Below are positions 1 to 6,897 of a DNA stretch of 64,000 nt, piece by piece (within the stretch, counting starts at the first letter, position 1; every line of letters starts with the position of its first letter). This DNA is from Turicibacter faecis. GTDB lineage: Bacteria; Bacillota_I; Bacilli_A; MOL361; Turicibacteraceae. Position numbers and translations under genes: made by a program. The notes beneath the pieces were generated by a model. That model made no database searches. It saw only the letters and a list, made by a program, of their open reading frames with translations, and had not been told where the DNA came from. The DNA is taken from the NCBI RefSeq assembly GCF_037076425.1, contig NZ_AP028127.1, positions 340,001 to 404,000 of the forward strand, written 5' to 3'.

Positions 1-308
1 TCCGCGTGTTTGACAATTTAATTTTAAATATGACGAAGTATGCGATGCCAGGAACTCGGGCGTACATTGAGATTTTAGATCAATCAGAAGTCGTTCAAAT
101 TGTATTTAAAAATATGTCAGCAGATGAACTTTGTGTAAGTGCACAGGAGTTAACGGAGCGTTTTGTTCGTGGGGATCAATCCCGTCATACGGAAGGTTCA
201 GGATTAGGACTAGCGATTTCAAAAAGTTTTGTGGAGCTTCAAGGCGGAAGTTTAGATATCCAAATCGATGGAGACTTATTTAAAGTTATAATTACTTTTA
301 CTAAATAA
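1..308 (+). CDS. Sensor histidine kinase, C-terminal end (partial)
   Basis: This is the last ~100 codons of a two-component sensor kinase whose start lies before the window; the frame is open from base 3. The visible part is the ATP-binding HATPase_c domain: an N-box (DNLILNMTKYA), then an F-box/G2 region (ERFVRGD...EGSGLGLAISKSFVELQGG). GLGLAI is the nucleotide-lid glycine motif of histidine kinases. The reading ends in TAA and a terminator follows within 10 bases, so it is the last gene of its operon. The partner response regulator is presumably upstream, outside the window. What it senses cannot be told from this end. Confidence 0.9.
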   Translation, partial: RVFDNLILNMTKYAMPGTRAYIEILDQSEVVQIVFKNMSADELCVSAQELTERFVRGDQSRHTEGSGLGLAISKSFVELQGGSLDIQIDGDLFKVIITFTK

Positions 309-313
309 ATCAG

Positions 314-351
314 AAAAAGGAGTCATGCATGAATAGGCGTGACTCCTTTTC
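314..351 (+). terminator. Terminator after the sensor kinase
   Basis: An 11-bp stem (arms 315-325 and 340-350, AAAAGGAGTCA / TGACTCCTTTT) ends in a short T run directly behind the kinase stop codon. Confidence 0.85.
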
Positions 352-437
352 ATATAGAGTTAGGAAACCACAGATTAGAAATAGGTAAGAGGGGGGGAAG
401 AATTGTTTTTAATGACAAGAGACTTGTATTATTTTCA

Positions 438-501
438 AGTTCATTTATCATTCTACTTTTCTCCAAAAAGTTCATCTAAAGTTTCAGAAAGAGTTCATTT
501 A
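438..501 (+). repeat. Three direct repeats AGTTCAT(T/C)TA
   Basis: Near-identical decamers start at 438, 469 and 492 in the noncoding stretch 352-643. The 31- and 23-base spacing is close to three and two helical turns, which is what stacked regulator sites often show. They lie upstream of a MATE gene and just downstream of the sensor kinase operon. Regulatory function is inference; no known site matches. Confidence 0.35.
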
Positions 502-534
502 CCAAAGGGCTGTTGTCATTTATACTTATATATG

Positions 535-568
535 AATAAAGTATTTGGCGATTGCTAAATACTTTATT
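535..568 (+). terminator. Hairpin between the kinase and the first MATE gene
   Basis: A perfect 12-bp stem (535-546 / 557-568, AATAAAGTATTT / AAATACTTTATT) is followed by TTA and only a weak T run. It lies 75 bases upstream of the MATE start, so it is either the end of an unrecognised transcript or an attenuator in the MATE leader. No gene was found in 352-643. Confidence 0.45.
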
Positions 569-643
569 TTATGAAATACTTAACGTGCGATTAAGTGATT
601 TAACAAGATAGAGTGTGAGAGGGTTAAGGAGGAGATAAAATCA

Positions 644-2005
644 ATGGTTTTGGAAAATGATTTAGGAAGAGATGATATTAAGAAACTGGTGTTTAGGTTG
701 GCCATTCCATCTATGTTGGCCCAGTTTATTAATGTTTTATACGGCGTAATCGATCGCATTTATGTTGGAAATATTGCCGAGATTGGCGATTTAGCGCTCG
801 CCGGAATTGGAATATGCGCCCCGATTACAGCTCTCGTTTTAGCTTTTGCGTCGTGGATTGGAGTTGGTGGGGCCCCATTATTAAGTATTTATTTGGGAGA
901 GGATAAAAAGGATGAGGCACGCCGTGTATTAGCCAGCTCGTTTATGATGCTTTGTGTGATTTCTTGTGTGTTAACTATTCTTTTATTGCTGTTTAAGAAG
1001 CCTTTATTACTCGGGTTTGGAGCAAGTGAGGTGATTTATCCACTAGCAGATGAATATTTTTCGGTCTATATTCTAGGGACCATTTTTGCTCTACTTGCTC
1101 TTGGGATGAATCAATTTATTTTAAGTCAGGGATTCGCGAAGGTGGCCATGAAGTCGGTTTTAATTGGAGCTATTTTAAACATTGTTCTGGATCCTATTTT
1201 TATTTTTACGCTTGATATGAAAATTCAAGGGGCCGCCCTGGCGACCGTTATTTCCCAAGTTGTTTCATGTGCGTATACGTTGAGGTTTTTATTTGGGAAG
1301 CAGACATTAATCCCGATTACCTTTGGTGGCTATTCTTGCTCAATCATGAAAAAGATTTTAAAAATTGGAGTTATTCCATTCATTATTGTTGCTTTGGATA
1401 GCGTGATGCTCATTGCCTTAAATATGGTTTTTAAAAGTTATGGTGGAGAAAAGATGGGAGATCTTCTCATTACAGCGACTGCCATTTTACAAAGTTTTAT
1501 GCTCATGATTACGATGCCTCTTAGTGGGATTACGATGGGAACACAAGCCATTTTAGGTTATAATTATGGAGCTCGAAATTCAAAACGGGTACTGTCAGCT
1601 CAAAAGTATATCTTTATTTTAAGTTTAATTTTCATCCTGATTATGTTATTGATTGCTCAAACGATTCCCCATTTATTTGTGAGAATTTTTACTGATAATG
1701 TAGAAACGATTCAGTTAACGAGTTGGGCAATTAAGATTTATACGCTCGCCTTAATTGGAGTGGCTATTCAATACGTGGTGGTGGATGGATTTACGGGAAT
1801 GGGTGTCATTAATGTCGCTATTTTACTATCGATGGGACGAAAATCATTTTTCTTTATTTTCGTCTGCCTCATTCCGCTAGTATCAGATGTGACTCACGTT
1901 TATTATGCGGCACCGCTTTCTGATACGATTGGTGCGACGATTACGTCGATTTGTTATTGTTTATTAATTAAGCGTATTTTAAGAAAGCGAGAGCTCGCTG
2001 TTTAG
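644..2005 (+). CDS. MATE family multidrug efflux transporter
   Basis: A 453-residue integral membrane protein of the MATE (multi-antimicrobial extrusion) family, which exports drugs or metabolites using a sodium or proton gradient. It has the usual two bundles of six hydrophobic helices; the N-terminal part shows the family pattern PSMLAQFINVLYGVIDRIYVG and the mid-protein has GAILNIVLDPIFIF and GAALATVISQ. ATG is chosen because AAGGAGG (627-633) precedes it at good spacing. It is a single-gene unit, ended by the terminator at 2028-2075. It is one of three intact MATE genes here, and the decayed tail at 3243-3474 resembles its C-terminus. Substrate unknown. Confidence 0.93.
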   Translation: MVLENDLGRDDIKKLVFRLAIPSMLAQFINVLYGVIDRIYVGNIAEIGDLALAGIGICAPITALVLAFASWIGVGGAPLLSIYLGEDKKDEARRVLASSFMMLCVISCVLTILLLLFKKPLLLGFGASEVIYPLADEYFSVYILGTIFALLALGMNQFILSQGFAKVAMKSVLIGAILNIVLDPIFIFTLDMKIQGAALATVISQVVSCAYTLRFLFGKQTLIPITFGGYSCSIMKKILKIGVIPFIIVALDSVMLIALNMVFKSYGGEKMGDLLITATAILQSFMLMITMPLSGITMGTQAILGYNYGARNSKRVLSAQKYIFILSLIFILIMLLIAQTIPHLFVRIFTDNVETIQLTSWAIKIYTLALIGVAIQYVVVDGFTGMGVINVAILLSMGRKSFFFIFVCLIPLVSDVTHVYYAAPLSDTIGATITSICYCLLIKRILRKRELAV

Positions 2006-2027
2006 TGAAGAGCTATAAATATAAAGA

Positions 2028-2075
2028 AGCCGGTAGATTTTCATTAGTTAAATGAAAGCCTACCGGCTCTTTTTA
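2028..2075 (+). terminator. Terminator after the first MATE gene
   Basis: A 9-bp stem AGCCGGTAG / CTACCGGCT (2028-2036 / 2060-2068) is followed by a T run. Confidence 0.9.
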
Positions 2076-2160
2076 TAGATTAGTCGAGCTTTTTTTATAG
2101 GTTAATATTTCATCAAATGAATGAATCGATGAGGTTTCTTCTTGAAACTTAAAAGTTTGT

Positions 2161-2595
2161 TTATCGTTTGATGAGTTTATATACAATATAGCCGATTAAG
2201 CAACCTAGAAAATTTAAGAAAATATCATCGACATCAAAGATTCCTAAGTAAGTGAGGCGTTGGGTTAGTTCAATCCCTAAAATACTAAGCAGGGCGATAA
2301 CAGTAAAGCTTAAAAATGAAGATCGACTTGGATAAGCTAAAGGGAATAAAATACCAAACGGAATAAAAAGGATGACATTTAATATGAGGTGGGCTTTGGA
2401 GTAGTGGATGTCTTGAATGAAGGTTTTAAATGGGATGAGATTTACTAAGGAGGAAGAGCCCATTTCAACTGAATTTTTATTAATCATCATGCGATTCAAT
2501 ACTTCATTCACGTCGCCAAAAAATTTAAAAACGATGAAGTTCATTAACATTAAGAAATATATCCAAAATAAGAGTTGAATCCATTTTTTAGTCAT
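2161..2595 (-). CDS. VanZ-like family membrane protein
   Basis: A 144-residue membrane protein with the VanZ-like pattern: an N-terminal membrane helix, the motif NLIPF, a second segment NVILFIPFGILFPL, then ELTQRLTYLGIFDVDDIFLNFLGCLIGY. The acidic DVDDI and the preceding glutamate are the conserved features of this family. VanZ in glycopeptide-resistance clusters gives low-level teicoplanin resistance, but most chromosomal VanZ-like proteins have no known role. It is a lone gene; the good ribosome site (AGGAGG, read on the minus strand) lies just before the start. No van genes are nearby, so a resistance role should not be assumed. Confidence 0.85.
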   Translation of the reverse strand: MTKKWIQLLFWIYFLMLMNFIVFKFFGDVNEVLNRMMINKNSVEMGSSSLVNLIPFKTFIQDIHYSKAHLILNVILFIPFGILFPLAYPSRSSFLSFTVIALLSILGIELTQRLTYLGIFDVDDIFLNFLGCLIGYIVYKLIKR

Positions 2596-2646
2596 GGTTC
2601 TATACCTCCTTTAAGTGGGATTACTACTTTTATTTTACCTAGAAAT

Positions 2647-3054
2647 TTACTTTATATCACCTTTTATTGAGTAGACGTTTCCATTTGTAGGAACTGTAAA
2701 TAAAACGTAATATTTTTCATTTGCACTTAAACCATAAAATGTTGTACTTCCTTTTCCCCCAGAAACTGTAATAGTTTTATTACCAACACTCTTGTTGTTT
2801 TTATTATAAAGATATATAGTTGTTTGATTTTGTGTTCCTGATGGTTGAGGAGAGATGACAGAGAAACTAGTGATGGAAACTGTAATAGATGACTTTCCAG
2901 TAAACCAACTATCAGTGTATACCTTTGCTCCAATTCTGTCAATTTTAAAGGCATAGGCTCCCTTTGATAGATTATGTACTGGGGCGTTAGTCCCTGGTCT
3001 AGTGCTTCCCTTTGTTGAATTTTCATTTAAATTATGTGTTATTTCAGTATTCAT
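2647..3054 (-). CDS. Hypothetical protein, beta-rich
   Basis: I do not recognise this 135-residue protein. It is rich in Thr, Ser, Asn and Gly, with alternating beta-type stretches (SSITVSITSFSVI, QTTIYLYN, KYYVLFTV) typical of a small beta-sandwich, as in secreted or surface proteins. No signal peptide or membrane segment precedes it: an AAAAGGAG ribosome site (minus strand) lies just before the ATG, which supports this start. It may be cytoplasmic or carried out by an unseen route. The downstream neighbour on the same strand is the VanZ-like gene, about 50 bases on, so the two may be co-transcribed. Confidence 0.6.
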   Translation of the reverse strand: MNTEITHNLNENSTKGSTRPGTNAPVHNLSKGAYAFKIDRIGAKVYTDSWFTGKSSITVSITSFSVISPQPSGTQNQTTIYLYNKNNKSVGNKTITVSGGKGSTTFYGLSANEKYYVLFTVPTNGNVYSIKGDIK

Positions 3055-3242
3055 TATACGTAATCTCCTTTTGTTTATTTTTAGGTAGATTTTCTCATAA
3101 GATTAATAATAAATTGAATTATGAGAAGCTCCGATAGTCATTATATGTATGAGTGTTTGGAGTGTGCTAGCTGTTTTTTGAAAATTGTTTTTTAATTTTA
3201 TAATCGTTGATTTATACGCTAGGTTTAAGAGAGGTCGTCTTT

Positions 3243-3474
3243 TAATATATGTTTTGGGGTGGATGCAAAGGAATGAATATGATTAATGGAGCCATCTTAA
3301 TGTCGCTGGAACGATGTTTATTTTTTTATTATTCCCTTCCTAATCCCCATGTTATCTAATGAAATCAATATTTATTATGTAACACTAATGTCGGATATCA
3401 TTGGTGGAAAGATTGGTGGAAAGACTATATCTATTTGTGAAGTGCCTTTTAAGAAAGTGGGAAATAGCCATTAA
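3243..3474 (+). pseudogene. Decayed C-terminal end of a MATE transporter
   Basis: Two frames together read like the tail of the MATE protein at 644-2005. Around 3259-3342 one frame gives GGCKGMNMINGAILMSLERC, which lines up with DGFTGMGVINVAILLSMGRK. After a frameshift near 3340 the next frame gives FLIPMLSNEINIYYVTLMSD, matching CLIPLVSDVTHVYYAAPLSD, and runs on to TISIC, matching TITSIC, before a stop. A four-residue repeat (IGGK/IGGK) is also inserted. The 5' part of the gene is gone. It is probably the leftover of a tandem duplication or an ancestral neighbour; it cannot be functional. The stretch 3055-3240 upstream holds no recognisable gene. Confidence 0.75.
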
Positions 3475-3557
3475 TGAATGGAGAGACTTTTGAAAGGTAG
3501 GAGGTTAATAATCTCTGACCTTTTGTCATATATTGATTAAGAAAGGGGGGGGATTTG

Positions 3558-4352
3558 ATGAGGAAGTTTTTAGGTGAGGAGTTTTATACCCTATATCGTG
3601 CAAGTTTAGAGATGTTGTTAAAAATTATTCCTGTTATTTGGGGAGCGCTCGCTTTTTTGAGTGGGATGATTCAAATGGAATGGGCTGAAGAAATAATTAT
3701 TTTTCAGGTCGTTGGTTTAATGATGAGGTCATTAATCATTGGAGCGATTCAAGGATGGTTGGGGACCTTTATTTTTGTGACGCTTGTGTTTGTGTTGATG
3801 AAAGTCCTTAATGTACCAACCGATATCATTAATGGACAGATTATTAAAAATCTGACAGCACCTCGTCCACGGGGAAAGGGGCATTTTTCTCGCACGGATT
3901 GTTTGTTTAATATGATTGGGACGTGTGTTTTAATTTTCGTTTTTTGTTTTTTCCCACAGATTATCGCTAGTTATCATGTCGTGGATGGAAAATTAAAGAT
4001 TTTAGAACCTTTGTTAAATTTAACGGTCTTTGCAAAGTATCAACCGTTCTTTTTTATTGTGTATTCTTTAGGTTTTATTTATTACGGTTGCCGTTTTCTA
4101 ATTGGACGAATGACAGGTAAACTGCTTCTTTTTTGTGTGATTTATAAAGGACTATCGTGTCTTCTTTTTTGTACGATGATTTTAAGTCCTTCCATTTTTA
4201 ATGAGGCGTTTTTTACCACACTATTTTCATTTCAATCGGTGGACTGGTTAGCTGATGATTATTTTGTGAGTCGGATATTAGCCGGAATTGCTGTGATTGG
4301 GTTTATCATTGATTTTTTTGAAGGAATTAGTGAGTTTTATCGGCAACGTTAA
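3558..4352 (+). CDS. Hypothetical multi-pass membrane protein
   Basis: I cannot assign this ~264-residue protein to a family. It has about six hydrophobic segments (for example PVIWGALAFLSGMI, GWLGTFIFVTLVFVLM, MIGTCVLIFVFCFFPQII and RILAGIAVIGFIIDFF near the C-terminus). A basic loop APRPRGKGHFSRTD sits near residue 105. ATG at 3558 is preferred over an in-frame TTG at 3555, because a long G-rich ribosome site (3545-3552) sits at better spacing. The gene ends 18 bases before the leader peptide of the next MATE gene and no terminator lies between, so it is probably co-transcribed with that exporter and the ZIP transporter. Confidence 0.65.
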   Translation: MRKFLGEEFYTLYRASLEMLLKIIPVIWGALAFLSGMIQMEWAEEIIIFQVVGLMMRSLIIGAIQGWLGTFIFVTLVFVLMKVLNVPTDIINGQIIKNLTAPRPRGKGHFSRTDCLFNMIGTCVLIFVFCFFPQIIASYHVVDGKLKILEPLLNLTVFAKYQPFFFIVYSLGFIYYGCRFLIGRMTGKLLLFCVIYKGLSCLLFCTMILSPSIFNEAFFTTLFSFQSVDWLADDYFVSRILAGIAVIGFIIDFFEGISEFYRQR

Positions 4353-4370
4353 TAGAGTGGAGGAATAAGG

Positions 4371-4406
4371 ATGAAGAACCTGTCTGAATTAACCCTTCTT
4401 TTCTAA
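4371..4406 (+). CDS. Putative 11-residue leader peptide of the MATE gene
   Basis: ATG at 4371 opens an 11-codon reading frame (MKNLSELTLLF, stop TAA at 4404-4406). It has its own good ribosome site TGGAGG at 4358-4363, seven bases upstream. Its last four codons form the 5' arm of the hairpin at 4393-4423, whose 3' arm carries the ribosome site of the MATE gene. This is the arrangement of translational attenuators such as those of erm and cat genes: a ribosome on the leader would melt the hairpin and free the downstream site. Function is inferred from this geometry only. Confidence 0.55.
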   Translation: MKNLSELTLLF

Positions 4407-4424
4407 ATTTTTGAAAAGAAGGGG
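4393..4424 (+). promoter_or_regulatory. Hairpin covering the MATE ribosome binding site
   Basis: A perfect 11-bp stem (CCCTTCTTTTC, 4393-4403, with GAAAAGAAGGG, 4413-4423) has a 9-base loop. The 3' arm contains the AAGAAGGGG ribosome site for the ATG at 4431. No T run follows the stem, so it is not a terminator. Confidence 0.7.
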
Positions 4425-4430
4425 ATAATA

Positions 4431-5687
4431 ATGTTTAAGAAAAATAAGCTAGATCAATTAGCATTTCCGCTCATGTTGAGTAATGTTTTAGGATTAGTCA
4501 TCGGTTTGTGTGATCAGGCGATTATGGGGCATTTGTCGATGGAGTGTTTTGCGGCAGTCGCTATTGTTTCAGGATTTATCAATAGTGTAACGGGGATTTT
4601 AGGAATGACGGCTACTCGATTTAATATTTTAGGTTCAAAAGAGACAACATCGGTTAAGGTGATGGACGATATGTGGGCACAAGTTGTTCTAAGCGTTGGG
4701 ATTGGTCTTTTATCAATACTCGGGATGGTAGGATGCGGGCCATTTATTTTTCAACACATTTACCAATTGAATGGTGCCGTTTTGTCTGATTCATTAAATT
4801 ATGCGATGATTTTTAGTAGTTCCATCGGATTAAATTTATTACTTTTTACGTGTTCAAGTTATTTGAAGATTGTGAATCAAACCATGTACGTTTTAATAGG
4901 GAATACGGTGGCGGCCATGACAAATGTTTTATTGGACCTTGTGTTCGTTTATGGGTGCTCACTTGGAATGATTGGAAATGCCATCGGCTCGGTTTTAGCG
5001 CTTATCCTTAATTTGATTATTTATGGGTATCTTTTTCAAAGAAAGGGCCTATTGACAGTTAGGAAAGTGAAATGGGAGAGGATAGGCGTCATTTTATGGG
5101 GATCGATTCCGATGATGATTCAAGAATTTTTGGAAAGTACCGTATTTGTTGTCGTGATTGGCGCACTTATTTCACGGATTGGTTTGCAGGAAATGGCCGT
5201 TTATCAGTTAATTAATCAGTTACAAATAATTGCCTGGATGCCGATGTATGCGTATGCTCAGGCCGCATTGACGCTTGTTCATCAAAGTCCATCGAGTTAT
5301 CGTTTAGCAATAATCCGTTCGATGGGGATGTATTTGATGATTTCAGTTATGATGATAGTATGTTGGAAGCCTTGCATTCATTTTCTAACGAATCAGGAGG
5401 AATTAATCTTAGCAACAGAAACCTACTTTATAGGCGCTTTAAGTCTTGGTGTTTTTTATAATGGTGTCACGGTATACCAGCAGACGTTACAGTCTTTAGG
5501 AAAACAAAGATGGGTTTTGTGTATCAGTTTTCTCTTTTATGCCATCGGAGGAGGTTTGATTAGCCTAGGATTACAAGGATGGGACTCGCTATGGGTGGTT
5601 TATTTAGGCTTAGCGGGAATTTACGCATTATTAGCAGTGATGATGAGCGTTAAATTGAAAGTTTTGATGAGGGGGGGACTAGAATGA
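4431..5687 (+). CDS. MATE family efflux transporter (short type)
   Basis: A 418-residue membrane protein with MATE architecture: an N-terminal segment LAFPLMLSNVLGLVIGLCDQAIMGH, followed by about eleven further hydrophobic helices. It is shorter and quite different from the MATE proteins at 644 and 22671. The start is the ATG after GAAGGGG; that ribosome site lies in the hairpin described at 4393-4424. The gene overlaps the ZIP transporter by four bases (ATGA), so the two are translationally coupled. Drug export is the family role; the substrate is not predictable. The leader peptide suggests induction by a compound that slows ribosomes. Confidence 0.88.
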   Translation: MFKKNKLDQLAFPLMLSNVLGLVIGLCDQAIMGHLSMECFAAVAIVSGFINSVTGILGMTATRFNILGSKETTSVKVMDDMWAQVVLSVGIGLLSILGMVGCGPFIFQHIYQLNGAVLSDSLNYAMIFSSSIGLNLLLFTCSSYLKIVNQTMYVLIGNTVAAMTNVLLDLVFVYGCSLGMIGNAIGSVLALILNLIIYGYLFQRKGLLTVRKVKWERIGVILWGSIPMMIQEFLESTVFVVVIGALISRIGLQEMAVYQLINQLQIIAWMPMYAYAQAALTLVHQSPSSYRLAIIRSMGMYLMISVMMIVCWKPCIHFLTNQEELILATETYFIGALSLGVFYNGVTVYQQTLQSLGKQRWVLCISFLFYAIGGGLISLGLQGWDSLWVVYLGLAGIYALLAVMMSVKLKVLMRGGLE

Positions 5688-6472
5688 GTCCAGTTTTATT
5701 AGCTTTTTTAGGAACGATGATGACGTTTTTAGCGACCACAATCGGTGCTGCTTTTGTTTTTTTCTTTAAGAATGGAATTAATGCGTTTTATCAGCGCATT
5801 TGTCTTGGTTTTGCGGCGGGAGTGATGATTGCGGCTTCGGTTTGGTCACTTTTAATTCCGGCGATTGAAATGGCGGCTGAGCAAGGAGGGATTGGATGGA
5901 TTCCTGCGGCTGGAGGTTTTGTCTTAGGGGGCGCATTCTTATATTTATTGGATCAGGTACTTCCCCATTTGCATATGATGAGTGGGTTAGAGGAAGGACC
6001 GAAGACAAATTTTAAAAAATCTACTCTTTTGTTTTTAGCGATTACTTTACATAATATTCCCGAGGGACTTGCAGTGGGTCTTTCCTTTGCGTTAGCTGCA
6101 AGGGAGGGAAGTTCACTTAGTTTAAGTGCCGCGTTAATTTTAGCGATAGGGATCGGTCTTCAAAACTTACCGGAGGGAGCAGCAGTGTCACTTCCGTTAA
6201 GGGAGCAAGGGGTTAGTACGAAAAAGGCATTTGCATTTGGTTCATTATCGGGGATTGTTGAACCGATAGCGGGTGTACTTGGGGCTGCGCTTGTCGGTTC
6301 GATTATTGGGATTATGCCCTGGTTTTTAGCATTTGCTGCGGGGGCAATGATTTATGTCGTTGTCGAAGAGTTGATTCCAGAGGCCCAATTAGGGGATCAT
6401 TCCCATTCCGGTACCGCCGGTGTGATGATTGGATTTTTGGTTATGATGATTTTAGATGTTGCACTCGGTTAG
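5684..6472 (+). CDS. ZIP family metal transporter (ZupT-like)
   Basis: A 262-residue membrane protein of the ZIP family, which moves zinc, iron or manganese into the cytoplasm. The hallmark metal-site helices are clear: HNIPEGLAVGLSFAL in helix 4 and NLPEGAAVSLPL in helix 5. As in ZupT-type members, the paired HNIPEG/NLPEG motifs supply the metal ligands, with a glutamate-rich VVEELIPEA in a later helix. A His-containing stretch GDHSHSG lies near the C-terminus. The start overlaps the MATE stop codon (ATGA), with GGGGGG just upstream as ribosome site. The coupling to a MATE gene is unusual and may only reflect operon shuffling. Confidence 0.92.
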   Translation: MSPVLLAFLGTMMTFLATTIGAAFVFFFKNGINAFYQRICLGFAAGVMIAASVWSLLIPAIEMAAEQGGIGWIPAAGGFVLGGAFLYLLDQVLPHLHMMSGLEEGPKTNFKKSTLLFLAITLHNIPEGLAVGLSFALAAREGSSLSLSAALILAIGIGLQNLPEGAAVSLPLREQGVSTKKAFAFGSLSGIVEPIAGVLGAALVGSIIGIMPWFLAFAAGAMIYVVVEELIPEAQLGDHSHSGTAGVMIGFLVMMILDVALG

Positions 6473-6514
6473 TCTCGTACAAAGAAGAGGTGTGAGTTAT
6501 AAATGAATCGGTGA

Positions 6515-6542
6515 TTGACAAAACTAAATAGGGTGATATAAT
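6515..6542 (+). promoter_or_regulatory. csoR-copA promoter
   Basis: TTGACA (6515-6520), a 16-base spacer and TATAAT (6537-6542), just upstream of csoR: a near-consensus vegetative promoter. Confidence 0.85.
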
Positions 6543-6547
6543 AAGTT

Positions 6548-6567
6548 TACCCCCCACCCAGGGGGGG
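6548..6567 (+). promoter_or_regulatory. CsoR operator
   Basis: The G/C-tract palindrome TACCCCCCACCCAGGGGGGG lies directly after the -10 box, over the expected transcription start. Tetrameric CsoR repressors bind sites of this C-tract/G-tract form and release them on Cu(I). The rest of the region is AT-rich, which makes the element stand out. The G tract also runs into the csoR ribosome site (GGAGGAGG). Confidence 0.85.
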
Positions 6568-6582
6568 AGGAGGTAGTAAGAG

Positions 6583-6849
6583 ATGAATGAAGAAAAAAAG
6601 AAAGCAATCCAGGTGTTAAAAACAGCACGTGGTCAAATAGATGGGATTATTAAAATGATTGAAGAGGATCGTTATTGTATGGATGTGACAAATCAGATAT
6701 TCGCTTCTCAGGCGCTCTTAAAACGAGCAAATATTTTAATATTGAAACAACATTTAGATTACTGTGTGACTCAGGCCTGTCTTAACGGAGGCAGTGAGGA
6801 AAAAATTAATGAAATTATCTCTGTGTTGGAGCGTGCTATCAGTAAATAA
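6583..6849 (+). CDS. csoR: Copper-sensing transcriptional repressor CsoR
   Basis: An 88-residue, all-helical repressor of the CsoR/RcnR (DUF156) family. Cu(I) binding releases it from DNA and turns on the copper exporter. The three ligands are present at canonical spacing: Cys32, His57 and Cys61 (C-x24-H-x3-C). The N-terminal LKTARGQIDGIIKMIEEDRYC is the classic start of the family. It is first in the operon with copA, 48 bases upstream of it, and its own promoter carries the palindromic C/G-tract operator, so it is autoregulated. The Cys/His pattern argues for copper rather than nickel (RcnR) or persulfide (CstR) sensing. Confidence 0.95.
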   Translation: MNEEKKKAIQVLKTARGQIDGIIKMIEEDRYCMDVTNQIFASQALLKRANILILKQHLDYCVTQACLNGGSEEKINEIISVLERAISK

Positions 6850-6897
6850 ACGGGTAGAAATCCATTAAAGGAAGAGAATGAAAGAGGAGGCTACTAG

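Noticed and set aside
2161-2595. Glycopeptide resistance locus (vanZ)
   Set aside because: Only the VanZ-like fold is present; no vanH/A/X/Y genes nearby.
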